28,916 nt of DNA from UBA11710 sp049287025 (lineage in GTDB: Bacteria > Patescibacteriota > Patescibacteriia > Magasanikbacterales > UBA922), in the NCBI GenBank assembly GCA_049287025.1, contig JBAQFA010000003.1, forward strand, positions 1 through 28,916, read 5' to 3'. The position numbers and the translations under genes were made by a program. Shown piece after piece: positions 20,586 to 28,584 of this stretch. Each line of letters begins with the position of its first letter. Position 1 is the first letter of the stretch. Below the pieces are notes generated by a model, which was not told where the DNA came from, ran no database searches, and was given only the letters and a program-made list of their open reading frames with translations.

Positions 20586-22784
20586 ATGCCTCTAAAACGT
20601 GTTATTCGCGGACGAGTAGAAACTACAAAACCTGTTGTCAAAAGTCCAGCTCCAGTAAAAACTATTAAAAAACCAGAAACACAAAAAATTCAGCCAAAAA
20701 TGACTAAGCCTGAACCAAAAATAAAAAGTCCCAAATCTGATTCTGGTTATAGCGCCAAAAATATTACAGTTTTGGAAGGCTTGGAAGCCGTGCGCAAACG
20801 CCCAGGCATGTATATTGGTTCCACTGGCCCGACTGGTTTACATCACATGATCTGGGAAGTAGTTGACAATGCTTTTGACGAAGCTATGGCTGGTTATTGT
20901 GATCATGTAATAATAAAACTACTCCCAAACAATTGGATATCTTGTACAGACAATGGCCGTGGTATCCCAGTTGATATGCACCCCACAGAAAAAAAGAGCG
21001 CTTTGGAAGTTGTACTTACCATTCTCCATGCCGGTGGAAAATTTGGCGATGGTGGCTACAAAGTTTCTGGCGGTCTGCATGGTGTCGGTGTTTCGGTTGT
21101 TAATGCTTTGTCTGATCATATGAAAGCCATTGTGCACCGTGATGGTAAAATTTGGGAACAAGAATACCATTATGGCAAGCCAGAAAAAAAAGTCCGTCCG
21201 ACTGGCACTTCCAAAACTACTGGTACCACGATTATGTTTCATGCTGATAATACTGTTTTTGAAACCATTGATTATGATTGGAAAACCGTCATTGACCATT
21301 TACGTCAACAAGCTTATCTAACCAAAGGCATAAAAATTGACATTTCAGACGAACGCACTTTGGAAGAAAAAGCCAAAGACAAAAATGCCGTTCCTTTACC
21401 AATTGCCAATTATCAATTTTATTTTGAAGGCGGAATTGCGAGTTATGTCAAACATATTAATAAAAACAAAGAAGCCAAGCATGAAAATGTTTTTTATGTT
21501 GAAAAACAAGTTGGCAATATCAACGTAGAAATTGCTTTACAATATACCGATGATTATTCCGAATCACTTCATGCTTTTGCCAACAACATTACCAATCCTG
21601 ATGGCGGTATGCATGTGGCCGGTTTTCGCGCGGCTCTAACCAAGGCCTTAAACAATTACGCCCGTACCAAAGAAATATTAAAGGAAAAAGATGCCAACTT
21701 AACCGGTGATGATGTGCGTGAAGGTCTAACTGCGATTGTTTCAATAAAAGTACCCGAGCCACAATTTGAAGGTCAAACCAAAGCCAAACTGGGCAATCCA
21801 GAAGTAAAACCAGCCGTAGAAGATATTTTTGGTGAACATTTTGCTATTTACCTAGAAGAACACCCCAAGGATGCTGAGGGCATTATTGGCAAATGTCTTT
21901 TGGCTGCTAGAGCCAGAAACGCGGCCAAAGTCGCACGTGATTCTGTTTTAAGAAAAGGCGCATTGGAAGGTTTTACTTTGCCAGGCAAATTAGCTGATTG
22001 TTCTTCTCGTGATGCCAGCATTTCTGAATTATACATTGTAGAGGGAGACTCGGCTGGTGGTAGTGCCAAACAAGGTCGCGACCGTAATACTCAAGCGATC
22101 TTACCTCTCCGTGGTAAAGTCTTGAATGTCGAACGCGCTCGCATTGATAAAATTCTTGCCAATAACGAATTAAAATCTTTGATTATTGCCATGGGTACAA
22201 ATATTGGTGAAATGTTTGATATTGCCAGATTGCGCTATCACAAAATTATCATCATGACCGATGCCGACGTTGATGGCGCCCATATCAGAACTTTGCTTCT
22301 TACTTTATTTTTCCGTTATTTCCCCGATCTAATTTATCAAGGTCATATTTATATTGCCCAACCTCCACTCTATGGTATAAAAAAAGGCAAAGATAATACC
22401 ACCTGGATATACAATGATGCGGCTTTGGATGCTTACAAAAAACAACATGGCATAAAAGACGAAGAATTTGAAACTATGGCGAGTGAAGAGGAGGAAGAAA
22501 CTGAATCTGAAGATGAAAATTCTAAATTAGAAAAGAAAAACAAAAAAGATGAACCTAAAAAACCGAAATTAAATGTCCAACGCTACAAAGGTTTGGGAGA
22601 AATGAATGCCGAAGATCTTTGGAATACCACTATGAATCCAGAACACCGCGTCTTGAAACAAGTCAATGTAGAAGACGCAGAACGCGCCAGTGAAATCTTT
22701 GATATTCTAATGGGTAGTGAAGTGGCACCAAGAAAGAAATTTATTCAGACCCACGCACAGTCAGTGAAAAATCTTGATATATAA
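20586..22784 (+). CDS. gyrB: DNA gyrase subunit B
   Basis: ATPase subunit of the supercoiling type II topoisomerase. The 732-residue protein has an unusual Lys/Pro-rich N-terminal extension (about 1-57, with repeated KPE/KPK words), then the GHKL ATPase (EVVDNAFDEAMAG, DNGRGIPVDMH, GLHGVGVSVVNALS), the transducer with QTKAKLGNPEV, and Toprim (VEGDSAGGSAKQGRDR, PLRGKVLNVE, DADVDGAH). A highly charged Glu/Lys insertion (about 624-662) precedes the C-terminal QRYKGLGEMN. The C-terminus supports GyrB rather than ParE. The start at 20586 is 68 bases after a strong promoter. Confidence 0.95.
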   Translation: MPLKRVIRGRVETTKPVVKSPAPVKTIKKPETQKIQPKMTKPEPKIKSPKSDSGYSAKNITVLEGLEAVRKRPGMYIGSTGPTGLHHMIWEVVDNAFDEAMAGYCDHVIIKLLPNNWISCTDNGRGIPVDMHPTEKKSALEVVLTILHAGGKFGDGGYKVSGGLHGVGVSVVNALSDHMKAIVHRDGKIWEQEYHYGKPEKKVRPTGTSKTTGTTIMFHADNTVFETIDYDWKTVIDHLRQQAYLTKGIKIDISDERTLEEKAKDKNAVPLPIANYQFYFEGGIASYVKHINKNKEAKHENVFYVEKQVGNINVEIALQYTDDYSESLHAFANNITNPDGGMHVAGFRAALTKALNNYARTKEILKEKDANLTGDDVREGLTAIVSIKVPEPQFEGQTKAKLGNPEVKPAVEDIFGEHFAIYLEEHPKDAEGIIGKCLLAARARNAAKVARDSVLRKGALEGFTLPGKLADCSSRDASISELYIVEGDSAGGSAKQGRDRNTQAILPLRGKVLNVERARIDKILANNELKSLIIAMGTNIGEMFDIARLRYHKIIIMTDADVDGAHIRTLLLTLFFRYFPDLIYQGHIYIAQPPLYGIKKGKDNTTWIYNDAALDAYKKQHGIKDEEFETMASEEEEETESEDENSKLEKKNKKDEPKKPKLNVQRYKGLGEMNAEDLWNTTMNPEHRVLKQVNVEDAERASEIFDILMGSEVAPRKKFIQTHAQSVKNLDI

Positions 22785-22852
22785 AAACAATATACCCGCC
22801 CACCTCGCAAGCGAGAGCGTTGCGGGCAGGCAAAATACACGTAACAAGATAC

Positions 22853-22886
22853 AAAAAAATACCAGCGATTAGGCTGGTATTTTTAT
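22853..22886 (+). terminator. Terminator after gyrB
   Basis: AATACCAGC (22858-22866) pairs with GCTGGTATT (22873-22881), loop GATTAG, then T-run. The bases 22795-22832 before it are a GC-rich palindromic repeat (CTCGCAAGCGAG). Confidence 0.85.
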
Positions 22887-22899
22887 CCACTGCAATTAC

Positions 22900-22928
22900 T
22901 TGACAAAATCACGCTAATCTAGTATATT
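22900..22928 (+). promoter_or_regulatory. Promoter of secE-nusG
   Basis: Perfect TTGACA (22900-22905), 17-base spacer, TATATT (22923-22928). Confidence 0.85.
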
Positions 22929-22975
22929 ATTAGCAAATCGGCTCAAGGCCGTTTTTAGATACTTTTTTTATCATT

Positions 22976-23161
22976 ATGTTCGAAAAAATCAAAGACTATT
23001 TTAAAGGCTCTATTTCAGAAATGAAAAAGGTTGTCTGGCCAACCAAAAAGCAAACCACCACCTACAGCATAATTGTTGTGGGAATGAGTATTGGCATTGC
23101 CGTTTTTTTTGGTGTTCTAGACTATGTCTTTAATCTTGGTTTAGGAATTTTTATTAAATAA
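22976..23161 (+). CDS. secE: SecE, preprotein translocase subunit
   Basis: The 61-residue single-helix form typical of non-enteric bacteria: amphipathic N-terminal helix, the conserved MKKVVWPTKKQTTTYS, then one membrane segment (about 32-58). It stabilises SecY. The order secE-nusG-rplK is the standard bacterial one, and transcription starts from a strong promoter just upstream. Confidence 0.95.
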   Translation: MFEKIKDYFKGSISEMKKVVWPTKKQTTTYSIIVVGMSIGIAVFFGVLDYVFNLGLGIFIK

Positions 23162-23205
23162 AATAAAAGCTAACAAAGCCGACAAGGCAAACAAGGCTTA
23201 CTCAA

Positions 23206-23249
23206 AAGCCTAGTGGGCCTCTTAAGCATTGTAAGCATTGTAAGCATTT
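23206..23249. repeat. AGCATTGTA tandem repeat before nusG
   Basis: Three 9-base units AGCATTGTA after AAGCCT-type words, ending eight bases before the nusG ATG. Confidence 0.75.
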
Positions 23250-23256
23250 TATTTTT

Positions 23257-23802
23257 ATGGCTAAACAAACCTTACAACTTGGTCGCCGTTGGTATGTACT
23301 TCATACTTATAGTGGCTATGAAGAAAATGTAAAACACAATCTAGAACAACGTATTGAATCTTTTGACATGCAAGACAAAATTTTTAATGTCCTAGTGCCA
23401 AAAGAGAAAAAGATTAAAATTAAAAATAGCAAACGAACTACAATTGAAGAAAAAGTTTTCCCTGGTTATGTATTAGTAGAAATGATTGTGACTGATGATT
23501 CTTGGTATGTTGTAAGAAACACCCCAAACGTCACCGGTTTTATTGGCTCTGGTACTACCCCAACTCCAATTGATCCAAAAGAAATGGATGCTTTGCAAAA
23601 ACGGATGGGTGTGGATGAACCAACTCACAAAATTGATGTAGAAATTGATGAAACCGTTAGAATTACTGATGGTCCATTCAAAAACTTTGAAGGCAAAGTC
23701 AGTAATGTAGATGAAGCTCGTGGTAAAGTAAAAGTCTTGGTAAGTATGTTTGGCCGTGAGACCCCAGTGGAATTGGATGCATTACAAATTAAAAAGATTT
23801 AA
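23257..23802 (+). CDS. nusG: Transcription elongation/antitermination factor NusG
   Basis: Binds RNA polymerase and couples it to the ribosome. The 181-residue protein has the NGN domain (RRWYVLHTYSGYEENVKHNLEQRI, FPGYVLVEM, WYVVRNTPNVTGFIG) and the KOW domain (VRITDGPFKNFEGKVSNVDEARGKVKVLV). Standard length. Lies 95 bases after secE and 133 before rplK. Confidence 0.96.
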   Translation: MAKQTLQLGRRWYVLHTYSGYEENVKHNLEQRIESFDMQDKIFNVLVPKEKKIKIKNSKRTTIEEKVFPGYVLVEMIVTDDSWYVVRNTPNVTGFIGSGTTPTPIDPKEMDALQKRMGVDEPTHKIDVEIDETVRITDGPFKNFEGKVSNVDEARGKVKVLVSMFGRETPVELDALQIKKI

Positions 23803-23935
23803 TAAAGGCTTAAAAAGCTGGAAAGGCTGGAAAAGCTAAAAAGGCTTTACCAATTGCTTCTGCTCGACCAGTTTTAAAATAAGCCAGCCTCTCAGGCATT
23901 TCAAGCCTTTTAGGCCTTTCAAGCATTTCAAAAAT
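23803..23935. repeat. AAGGCT/AAGCATTTCA word repeats between nusG and rplK
   Basis: Runs such as AAAGCTGGAAAGGCTGGAAA and GCCTTTTAGGCCTTTCAAGC alternate with unrelated bases. They contain no gene or clear ribosome-binding site; rplK begins directly after AAAAAT. Confidence 0.6.
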
Positions 23936-24361
23936 ATGGCAAAAAAATTAGTTACCCAAATCAAATTACAAATTCCTGGTGGCGCTGCTAACCCTGCTCC
24001 TCCAGTCGGTCCAGCTCTTGGTCAACACGGTCTTAATATCCAAGCTTTTTGTGCAGACTTCAATGCCAAAACCGCTGATAAAAAAGGTGAAATCGTTCCC
24101 GTCATTATCAATGTTTATGAAGATAGAACTTTTAGTTTTATCATGAAGGTTGCCCCAGCTAGCGCTTTGGTAAAAAAAGCGGCTGGTTTGGCCAAAGGTT
24201 CAAGCAACCCTTTGAAAGACAAAGTCGGTAAATTAACCAAAGCTCAAGTTAGAGAAATTGCTGAAAAGAAAATGCCAGACTTGAATGCCAATGATATTGA
24301 AGGCGCGATGAAAATTATTGAAGGCACAGCTAGACAGATGGGAATCACGATTGAAGGCTAA
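23936..24361 (+). CDS. rplK: Ribosomal protein uL11
   Basis: GTPase-centre protein. 141 residues with KLQIPGGAANPAPPVGPALGQHGLNIQAFCADFNAKT and the C-terminal RNA-binding domain ending ARQMGITIEG. It is followed at once by a terminator and is not adjacent to rplA, which is unusual because the two genes are neighbours in most bacteria. Confidence 0.97.
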   Translation: MAKKLVTQIKLQIPGGAANPAPPVGPALGQHGLNIQAFCADFNAKTADKKGEIVPVIINVYEDRTFSFIMKVAPASALVKKAAGLAKGSSNPLKDKVGKLTKAQVREIAEKKMPDLNANDIEGAMKIIEGTARQMGITIEG

Positions 24362-24399
24362 CGACATGAATCACGAAACAAATAACATGTAACATAATC

Positions 24400-24425
24400 A
24401 AAAGCCGGCCATAGGTCGGCTTTTG
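24400..24425 (+). terminator. Terminator after rplK
   Basis: GCCGGCC (24404-24410) pairs with GGTCGGC (24414-24420) around ATA, then TTTT. It separates rplK from ldh. Confidence 0.85.
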
Positions 24426-24450
24426 TAAATATAATTTTCCAATCACAAAT

Positions 24451-24596
24451 GCGCGCCTACAAATGCTAAGCCAAAATTTAGAGACGAGGAGGAGTGGTCC
24501 CGACGAAGTCGGGGTTTGTTCATCAAGGAGCTTTAGCGACATATGAACAAAAACGACGACGAGTCCTAAATTTTCTGAAGCATTTGTCGAGCGCGC
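24451..24596. repeat. Long imperfect palindromic element (possible MITE or structured RNA)
   Basis: Outer arms GCGCGC-ACAAATGCT-AAAATTTAG (24451-24481) mirror CTAAATTTT-AGCATTTGT-GCGCGC (24566-24596), with short mismatched linkers. Inside are a hairpin CCCGAC-GAA-GTCGGG (24499-24513) and a second inverted repeat GTTTGTTCAT/ATGAACAAAAAC (24514-24554). The whole 146 bases can fold as one branched structure. No reading frame of note. The region 24362-24824 otherwise holds only the rplK terminator, a second hairpin and the ldh promoter. Confidence 0.6.
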
Positions 24597-24605
24597 GATT
24601 TTTGC

Positions 24606-24628
24606 GCCACTTTTTCTAAAAAAGTGGC
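24606..24628. repeat. Hairpin GCCACTTTTT / AAAAAGTGGC
   Basis: A near-perfect 9-10 bp stem with a CTA loop directly right of the palindromic element. No U-run follows on either strand, so it is not a good intrinsic terminator. Confidence 0.5.
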
Positions 24629-24774
24629 AGATGCATTACTTACCTGTTTAAAACAATACGTTCTTAAAATTGTCATATATTTTTGTTTACTATATCTTAA
24701 AAATACTTCAACTTTCAATCCAACTCTGGATATTAAATCCAAACAGACAGGACTTTTTTTATTGTTAATTATTT

Positions 24775-24782
24775 GTTATAAT
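24775..24782 (+). promoter_or_regulatory. -10 box of ldh
   Basis: TATAAT (24777-24782) with upstream TG (extended -10); no convincing -35. The ldh ATG is 42 bases further on. Confidence 0.5.
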
Positions 24783-24824
24783 ATCAAACAACAATATCCA
24801 ATTAAAAATTATCAATTTAAACGT

Positions 24825-25763
24825 ATGCCTCAAACAAAATTTAACCAGTCAAAAATTGCCATTATTGGCGCTGGAGCTGTTGGATCTACTGCTGCTTATG
24901 TGGCCACTTTAAAAAATTTAGCTTCACAAATAATTTTAATTGATGTGAATGAAGCCAAAGAAACTGGCGAGGTTATGGATATTGATGATGGTTTGTGTTT
25001 TGTGGGCACAGGCTGTGTCAAAGGCGCTAATTTCAAAGACGCAGCTGACGCTGATATCATTGTGATTACCGCGGGTCTTGCTCAAAAGCCCGGGGAAACT
25101 CGTCTAGATTTGGTCAAAAAAAATGCTGGAATTTTAAAATCTATTTTCAAACAAATCGGTAAATTCAAATCCACTGCTATTATTTTAATGATTGCTAATC
25201 CAGTAGATATCCTTACTTATCTAGCCCAAGAATGGAGTGGACTACCAAAAAATCAAGTATTTGGTTCCGGCACTTCTCTAGATACTGCCCGTCTAAAGAC
25301 TGATCTGGGACTTTTACTCAAAGTTAGCCCACACAATATTCACGGGTTTGTTATGGGTGAACATGGTGACAGTGAATTTGTCGCTTGGAGTACAGTGCAT
25401 GTTGGTGGTTTAAATTTGGAAAAAACTAAACTAATAAATAAACAACAATGTCAAAAAATTGCTGAACAAGTAAAACATGAAGCTTATGAAATAATCAATC
25501 GTAAAGGAGCCACTTTTTATGGTATTGCTTTGGTAATTGCCAATATCATTGAAGCTATATTGTTTGATCAAAATAAAATTTTACCAGTTTCAACCCGTTT
25601 AAATAATTGGCACGGTATAAATAATATTTGTCTTGGTATTCCGGCTGTAATTGGCCGAAGTGGTGTAGTTAGACATTGGCCAATTAATTTAAATGCTAAA
25701 GAAAAAAAACAATTACAAAAATCTGCCAATACCTTAAAAGGTTTTCTAAAAAATGTATTGTAA
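24825..25763 (+). CDS. ldh: L-lactate dehydrogenase
   Basis: NADH-dependent reduction of pyruvate to L-lactate, regenerating NAD in fermentative metabolism. The 312-residue protein has GAGAVGSTAAYV (15-26), the coenzyme Asp at 40 (IILIDVNE), the substrate loop AQKPGETRLDL with Gln87 and catalytic Arg93, NPVDILT (Asn125, Asp128), Arg156, and catalytic His180 in MGEHGDSE. Gln at the substrate-specificity position (102 in the standard numbering) points to lactate rather than malate dehydrogenase, where it is Arg. ATG 24825 starts the conserved domain; upstream in-frame sequence lies in the promoter. It stands between rplK and rplA. Confidence 0.93.
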   Translation: MPQTKFNQSKIAIIGAGAVGSTAAYVATLKNLASQIILIDVNEAKETGEVMDIDDGLCFVGTGCVKGANFKDAADADIIVITAGLAQKPGETRLDLVKKNAGILKSIFKQIGKFKSTAIILMIANPVDILTYLAQEWSGLPKNQVFGSGTSLDTARLKTDLGLLLKVSPHNIHGFVMGEHGDSEFVAWSTVHVGGLNLEKTKLINKQQCQKIAEQVKHEAYEIINRKGATFYGIALVIANIIEAILFDQNKILPVSTRLNNWHGINNICLGIPAVIGRSGVVRHWPINLNAKEKKQLQKSANTLKGFLKNVL

Positions 25764-25824
25764 ACGAATTATTAATAGTAATTTAAACTTTTGAAAAATA
25801 GAGGTATTGTCAAGAAAAAGAATT

Positions 25825-26640
25825 ATGTCTAAATTTACTTTATTCACTGCTGGAATTATTATTACTTTAGTTTTAATAATTTCTGGTTGCGGACAAACCA
25901 ATCCAACTGGAAAACAATCAACTACCCCAACCAGTACAAAGCAATTGGTAAAAAAACAACCAGTCATACGAGATGCTAGAGATAATAGTTATGATTTTTG
26001 TGAAAATAAAAATTACGAAGTGATTGTCCGTTATGATGAAGCGACTGAAAGTTCACAAATATATTGCCGTTTTTCTGACACGACCGAATGTTTGGCCGAA
26101 GATTTTATGAATGGCACCTGCGCGCCAGGCAATGGAGCCAAAGCTTTCCAAAATGAAAATGGAAAAACTGAAGCAGTCGTAGTTTGCGCCCAAAATTATG
26201 ATCCAGTTTGTGGCGAAGACAAAATTACTTATTCCAATGATTGTATTGCGAGTGTAAATAAAGTAAAAGTGGCCTCTAAAGGAGTGTGTATAGAAACTCA
26301 AACTACCAATGATACAGTAACAAACAATACCACGGATGGAACTACTACTAATTTTGCAAAAGCAAAAATAAAAATCCCTGATTGGTTAGAATTGGTAACT
26401 TCTTTTATTCAAACAAACTCTCCTCAAACGCCAGTAGTCTATATTGAACAATGCCAATATGGTGAAACCGTGGTCTATTACGAATCCAATGGTAGTCCTG
26501 ATTATTTCAGTACTCTGTATAATCAAAATGGTGAGGTAGTCTGCTATCCTAACAATGATCTAAATAAAAAATGTCCAGACTATTTTAACGCCAAAGATAG
26601 AAGCCGAAATTGTACTCGTATTTGGACTGATTCCCGTTGA
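25825..26640 (+). CDS. Lipoprotein with a Cys-rich DUF333-like region and a Kazal domain
   Basis: A 271-residue protein. Signal peptide MSKFTLFTAGIIITLVLIISGC with lipobox ISGC at 19-22 indicates lipid attachment at Cys22. A Thr/Ser/Lys-rich linker follows. Next is a Cys-rich module (YDFCENKNYEV ... YCRFSDTTECLAEDFMNGTC), similar in layout to DUF333, then a Kazal-type motif VCAQNYDPVCGEDKITYSNDCIASVNKVKVASKGVC. Kazal domains usually inhibit serine proteases. The C-terminal 90 residues contain two more Cys pairs (QCQYGETVVYYESNG ... KKCPDYF). ATG 25825 is preferred over TTG 25807. A surface protease inhibitor is plausible; function is inferred. Confidence 0.78.
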   Translation: MSKFTLFTAGIIITLVLIISGCGQTNPTGKQSTTPTSTKQLVKKQPVIRDARDNSYDFCENKNYEVIVRYDEATESSQIYCRFSDTTECLAEDFMNGTCAPGNGAKAFQNENGKTEAVVVCAQNYDPVCGEDKITYSNDCIASVNKVKVASKGVCIETQTTNDTVTNNTTDGTTTNFAKAKIKIPDWLELVTSFIQTNSPQTPVVYIEQCQYGETVVYYESNGSPDYFSTLYNQNGEVVCYPNNDLNKKCPDYFNAKDRSRNCTRIWTDSR

Positions 26641-26663
26641 TAATTAATAAACAGGTTATCCTC

Positions 26664-26692
26664 TTGACTTTTTTTTCAAAATCAGGTATAAA
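26664..26692 (+). promoter_or_regulatory. rplA promoter
   Basis: TTGACT (26664-26669), 17-base spacer, TATAAA (26687-26692). It gives a leader of roughly 130 bases before rplA. Confidence 0.8.
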
Positions 26693-26715
26693 TACTCTCG
26701 AATTTACTTATTATT

Positions 26716-26754
26716 AAGTGGGAGCCCCAATCACTTGAGGCGCAAGAACCACAG
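26716..26754 (+). promoter_or_regulatory. Probable L1-binding autoregulatory leader (23S rRNA L1-site mimic)
   Basis: GUGGGAGCC (26718-26726) and GAGGCGC-AAGA-ACCAC (26737-26752) form two short helices, GUGG/CCAC and GCC/GGC, separated by an asymmetric internal loop. From memory, the L1-binding stalk of bacterial 23S rRNA has GUGGGAGCC on one strand and GAGGCGCC...AAAUACCAC on the other. The leader is thus a miniature of the rRNA site, directly in front of rplA. L1 is known to repress its own mRNA by binding such mimics. Confidence 0.7.
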
Positions 26755-26828
26755 AACAAAATACAAAATACACATATCAAAATACAATTTGTATATTATT
26801 GCGTGTATATTGTATATTGTAAAAAAAT

Positions 26829-27506
<678 letters not shown>

Positions 27507-27514
27507 CTGATCCA

Positions 27515-27547
27515 AACACCACTCTTTTATGGGTGGTGTTTTATTTT
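27515..27547 (+). terminator. Terminator after rplA
   Basis: AACACCACTC (27515-27524) pairs with GGGTGGTGTT (27531-27540), loop TTTTAT, then TTATTTT. Confidence 0.85.
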
Positions 27548-27566
27548 GTCTAATAAATTTTCTAAT

Positions 27567-28583
27567 ATGAAAATTATCGCCAGTGTTAATCCAAATTCTT
27601 TTTCAGAAAATAAAGTCAGAAAAATTATTTTGGCTGGGGCTGATATAATCAGATATAATCTTGGTTATCAAATTACTGATGAAAATATAAAAAATATTTC
27701 CGAAGCCCAAAAAATAATTGACAGTTTAAATTCTTCCACCAAAATTTTAGTTGATTTGCCCAGTAACAAAACTAGACTGGGTAGTTTTGATGAAACTCAA
27801 ATTGAAGTAAAAGAAGGTGAAGAGCTAATATTCAAGTCTGCCTCCAACTCAACTTCTTGCAAAAATTTCATCCCAGTTGTGGCCGAAAAACTCGGCGGAG
27901 ACGTAACAGTAAATCAAATGATTACCATTGCCAATGGTGAAGTCTCAGTAGAGGTAATTGAAATAATTGATAATGGAACCATAAAAGCTATTGCGCTTAA
28001 CAATGGAACCATTTATTCCATGTGCAGTTTCAACTTAATGGTCAATGAAGATAAATATTTAAAAGCGATTGAAGAAGAAATTAAAAAAATCCAAACTGTT
28101 AAAGTAGATTATTTGGCTATTCCTTATATAAATAACAAAATTCAAGAAAAAATTTATAAAATAATAACTGAAAACGGATTCAAAGAAAAAATCATGTTAA
28201 AAATTGGCAACAAAGAAGCCGTAGATGAAATCGATGCCATTTGTAAAGAGACAATCTTTGATGCTATCTTAATTGATCGGGGTAAATTGGGTGTTAATAC
28301 CCCATTTGAACAAATTGGTATTACTCAAAAATTAATTACGCAAAAAGTAAGAGAAAATAAAAAACAAGTCTTTATTTCGACCCAAATCTTAGAAAGTACG
28401 ATTGACAATTTTATTCCTCACAAATCAGAAATACTTGATTTGACCAATATGGTTCTCGACGGTATCAATGGCATAATTTTGTGTAAAGAAACTGATGTAG
28501 GTAATCGTCCAGCTTACACGATTTCTGTCGCCAAAAAAATAATTAATGCGGTCAAACAAAATAGATATAAAATAAATAAATAA
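27567..28583 (+). CDS. Pyruvate kinase-like protein lacking the metal ligands
   Basis: A 338-residue TIM-barrel protein with pyruvate kinase layout: KIIASVNPNSF (compare KIVATIGPAS), RYNLG with Arg29 and Asn31, DLPSNKTR, a small B domain, LKIGNKEAVDEID with the barrel Lys212, DRGKLGVNTPFEQI (compare ARGDLGVE), STQILES (compare ATQMLES), LTNMVLDGINGIILCKETDVGNRP. The two Mg ligands of real pyruvate kinase, Glu in KIEN and Asp in RGDLG, are Gly214 and Lys240. The C-terminal domain is absent (canonical enzymes are about 470 residues). It is therefore unlikely to be a normal pyruvate kinase. ATG 27567 is chosen over TTG 27546, which lies in the terminator tail. The next gene starts two bases after its stop. 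Confidence 0.75.
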   Translation: MKIIASVNPNSFSENKVRKIILAGADIIRYNLGYQITDENIKNISEAQKIIDSLNSSTKILVDLPSNKTRLGSFDETQIEVKEGEELIFKSASNSTSCKNFIPVVAEKLGGDVTVNQMITIANGEVSVEVIEIIDNGTIKAIALNNGTIYSMCSFNLMVNEDKYLKAIEEEIKKIQTVKVDYLAIPYINNKIQEKIYKIITENGFKEKIMLKIGNKEAVDEIDAICKETIFDAILIDRGKLGVNTPFEQIGITQKLITQKVRENKKQVFISTQILESTIDNFIPHKSEILDLTNMVLDGINGIILCKETDVGNRPAYTISVAKKIINAVKQNRYKINK

Positions 28584-28584
28584 A

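Noticed and set aside
22935..22958. Small hairpin CGGC-TCAAG-GCCG plus T5 in the secE leader, as a further attenuator
   Set aside because: Only four base pairs and no leader reading frame or competing structure was seen.
24624..24824. 67-residue N-terminal extension of lactate dehydrogenase
   Set aside because: It covers the promoter region and a hairpin, and the conserved dehydrogenase domain begins just after ATG 24825.
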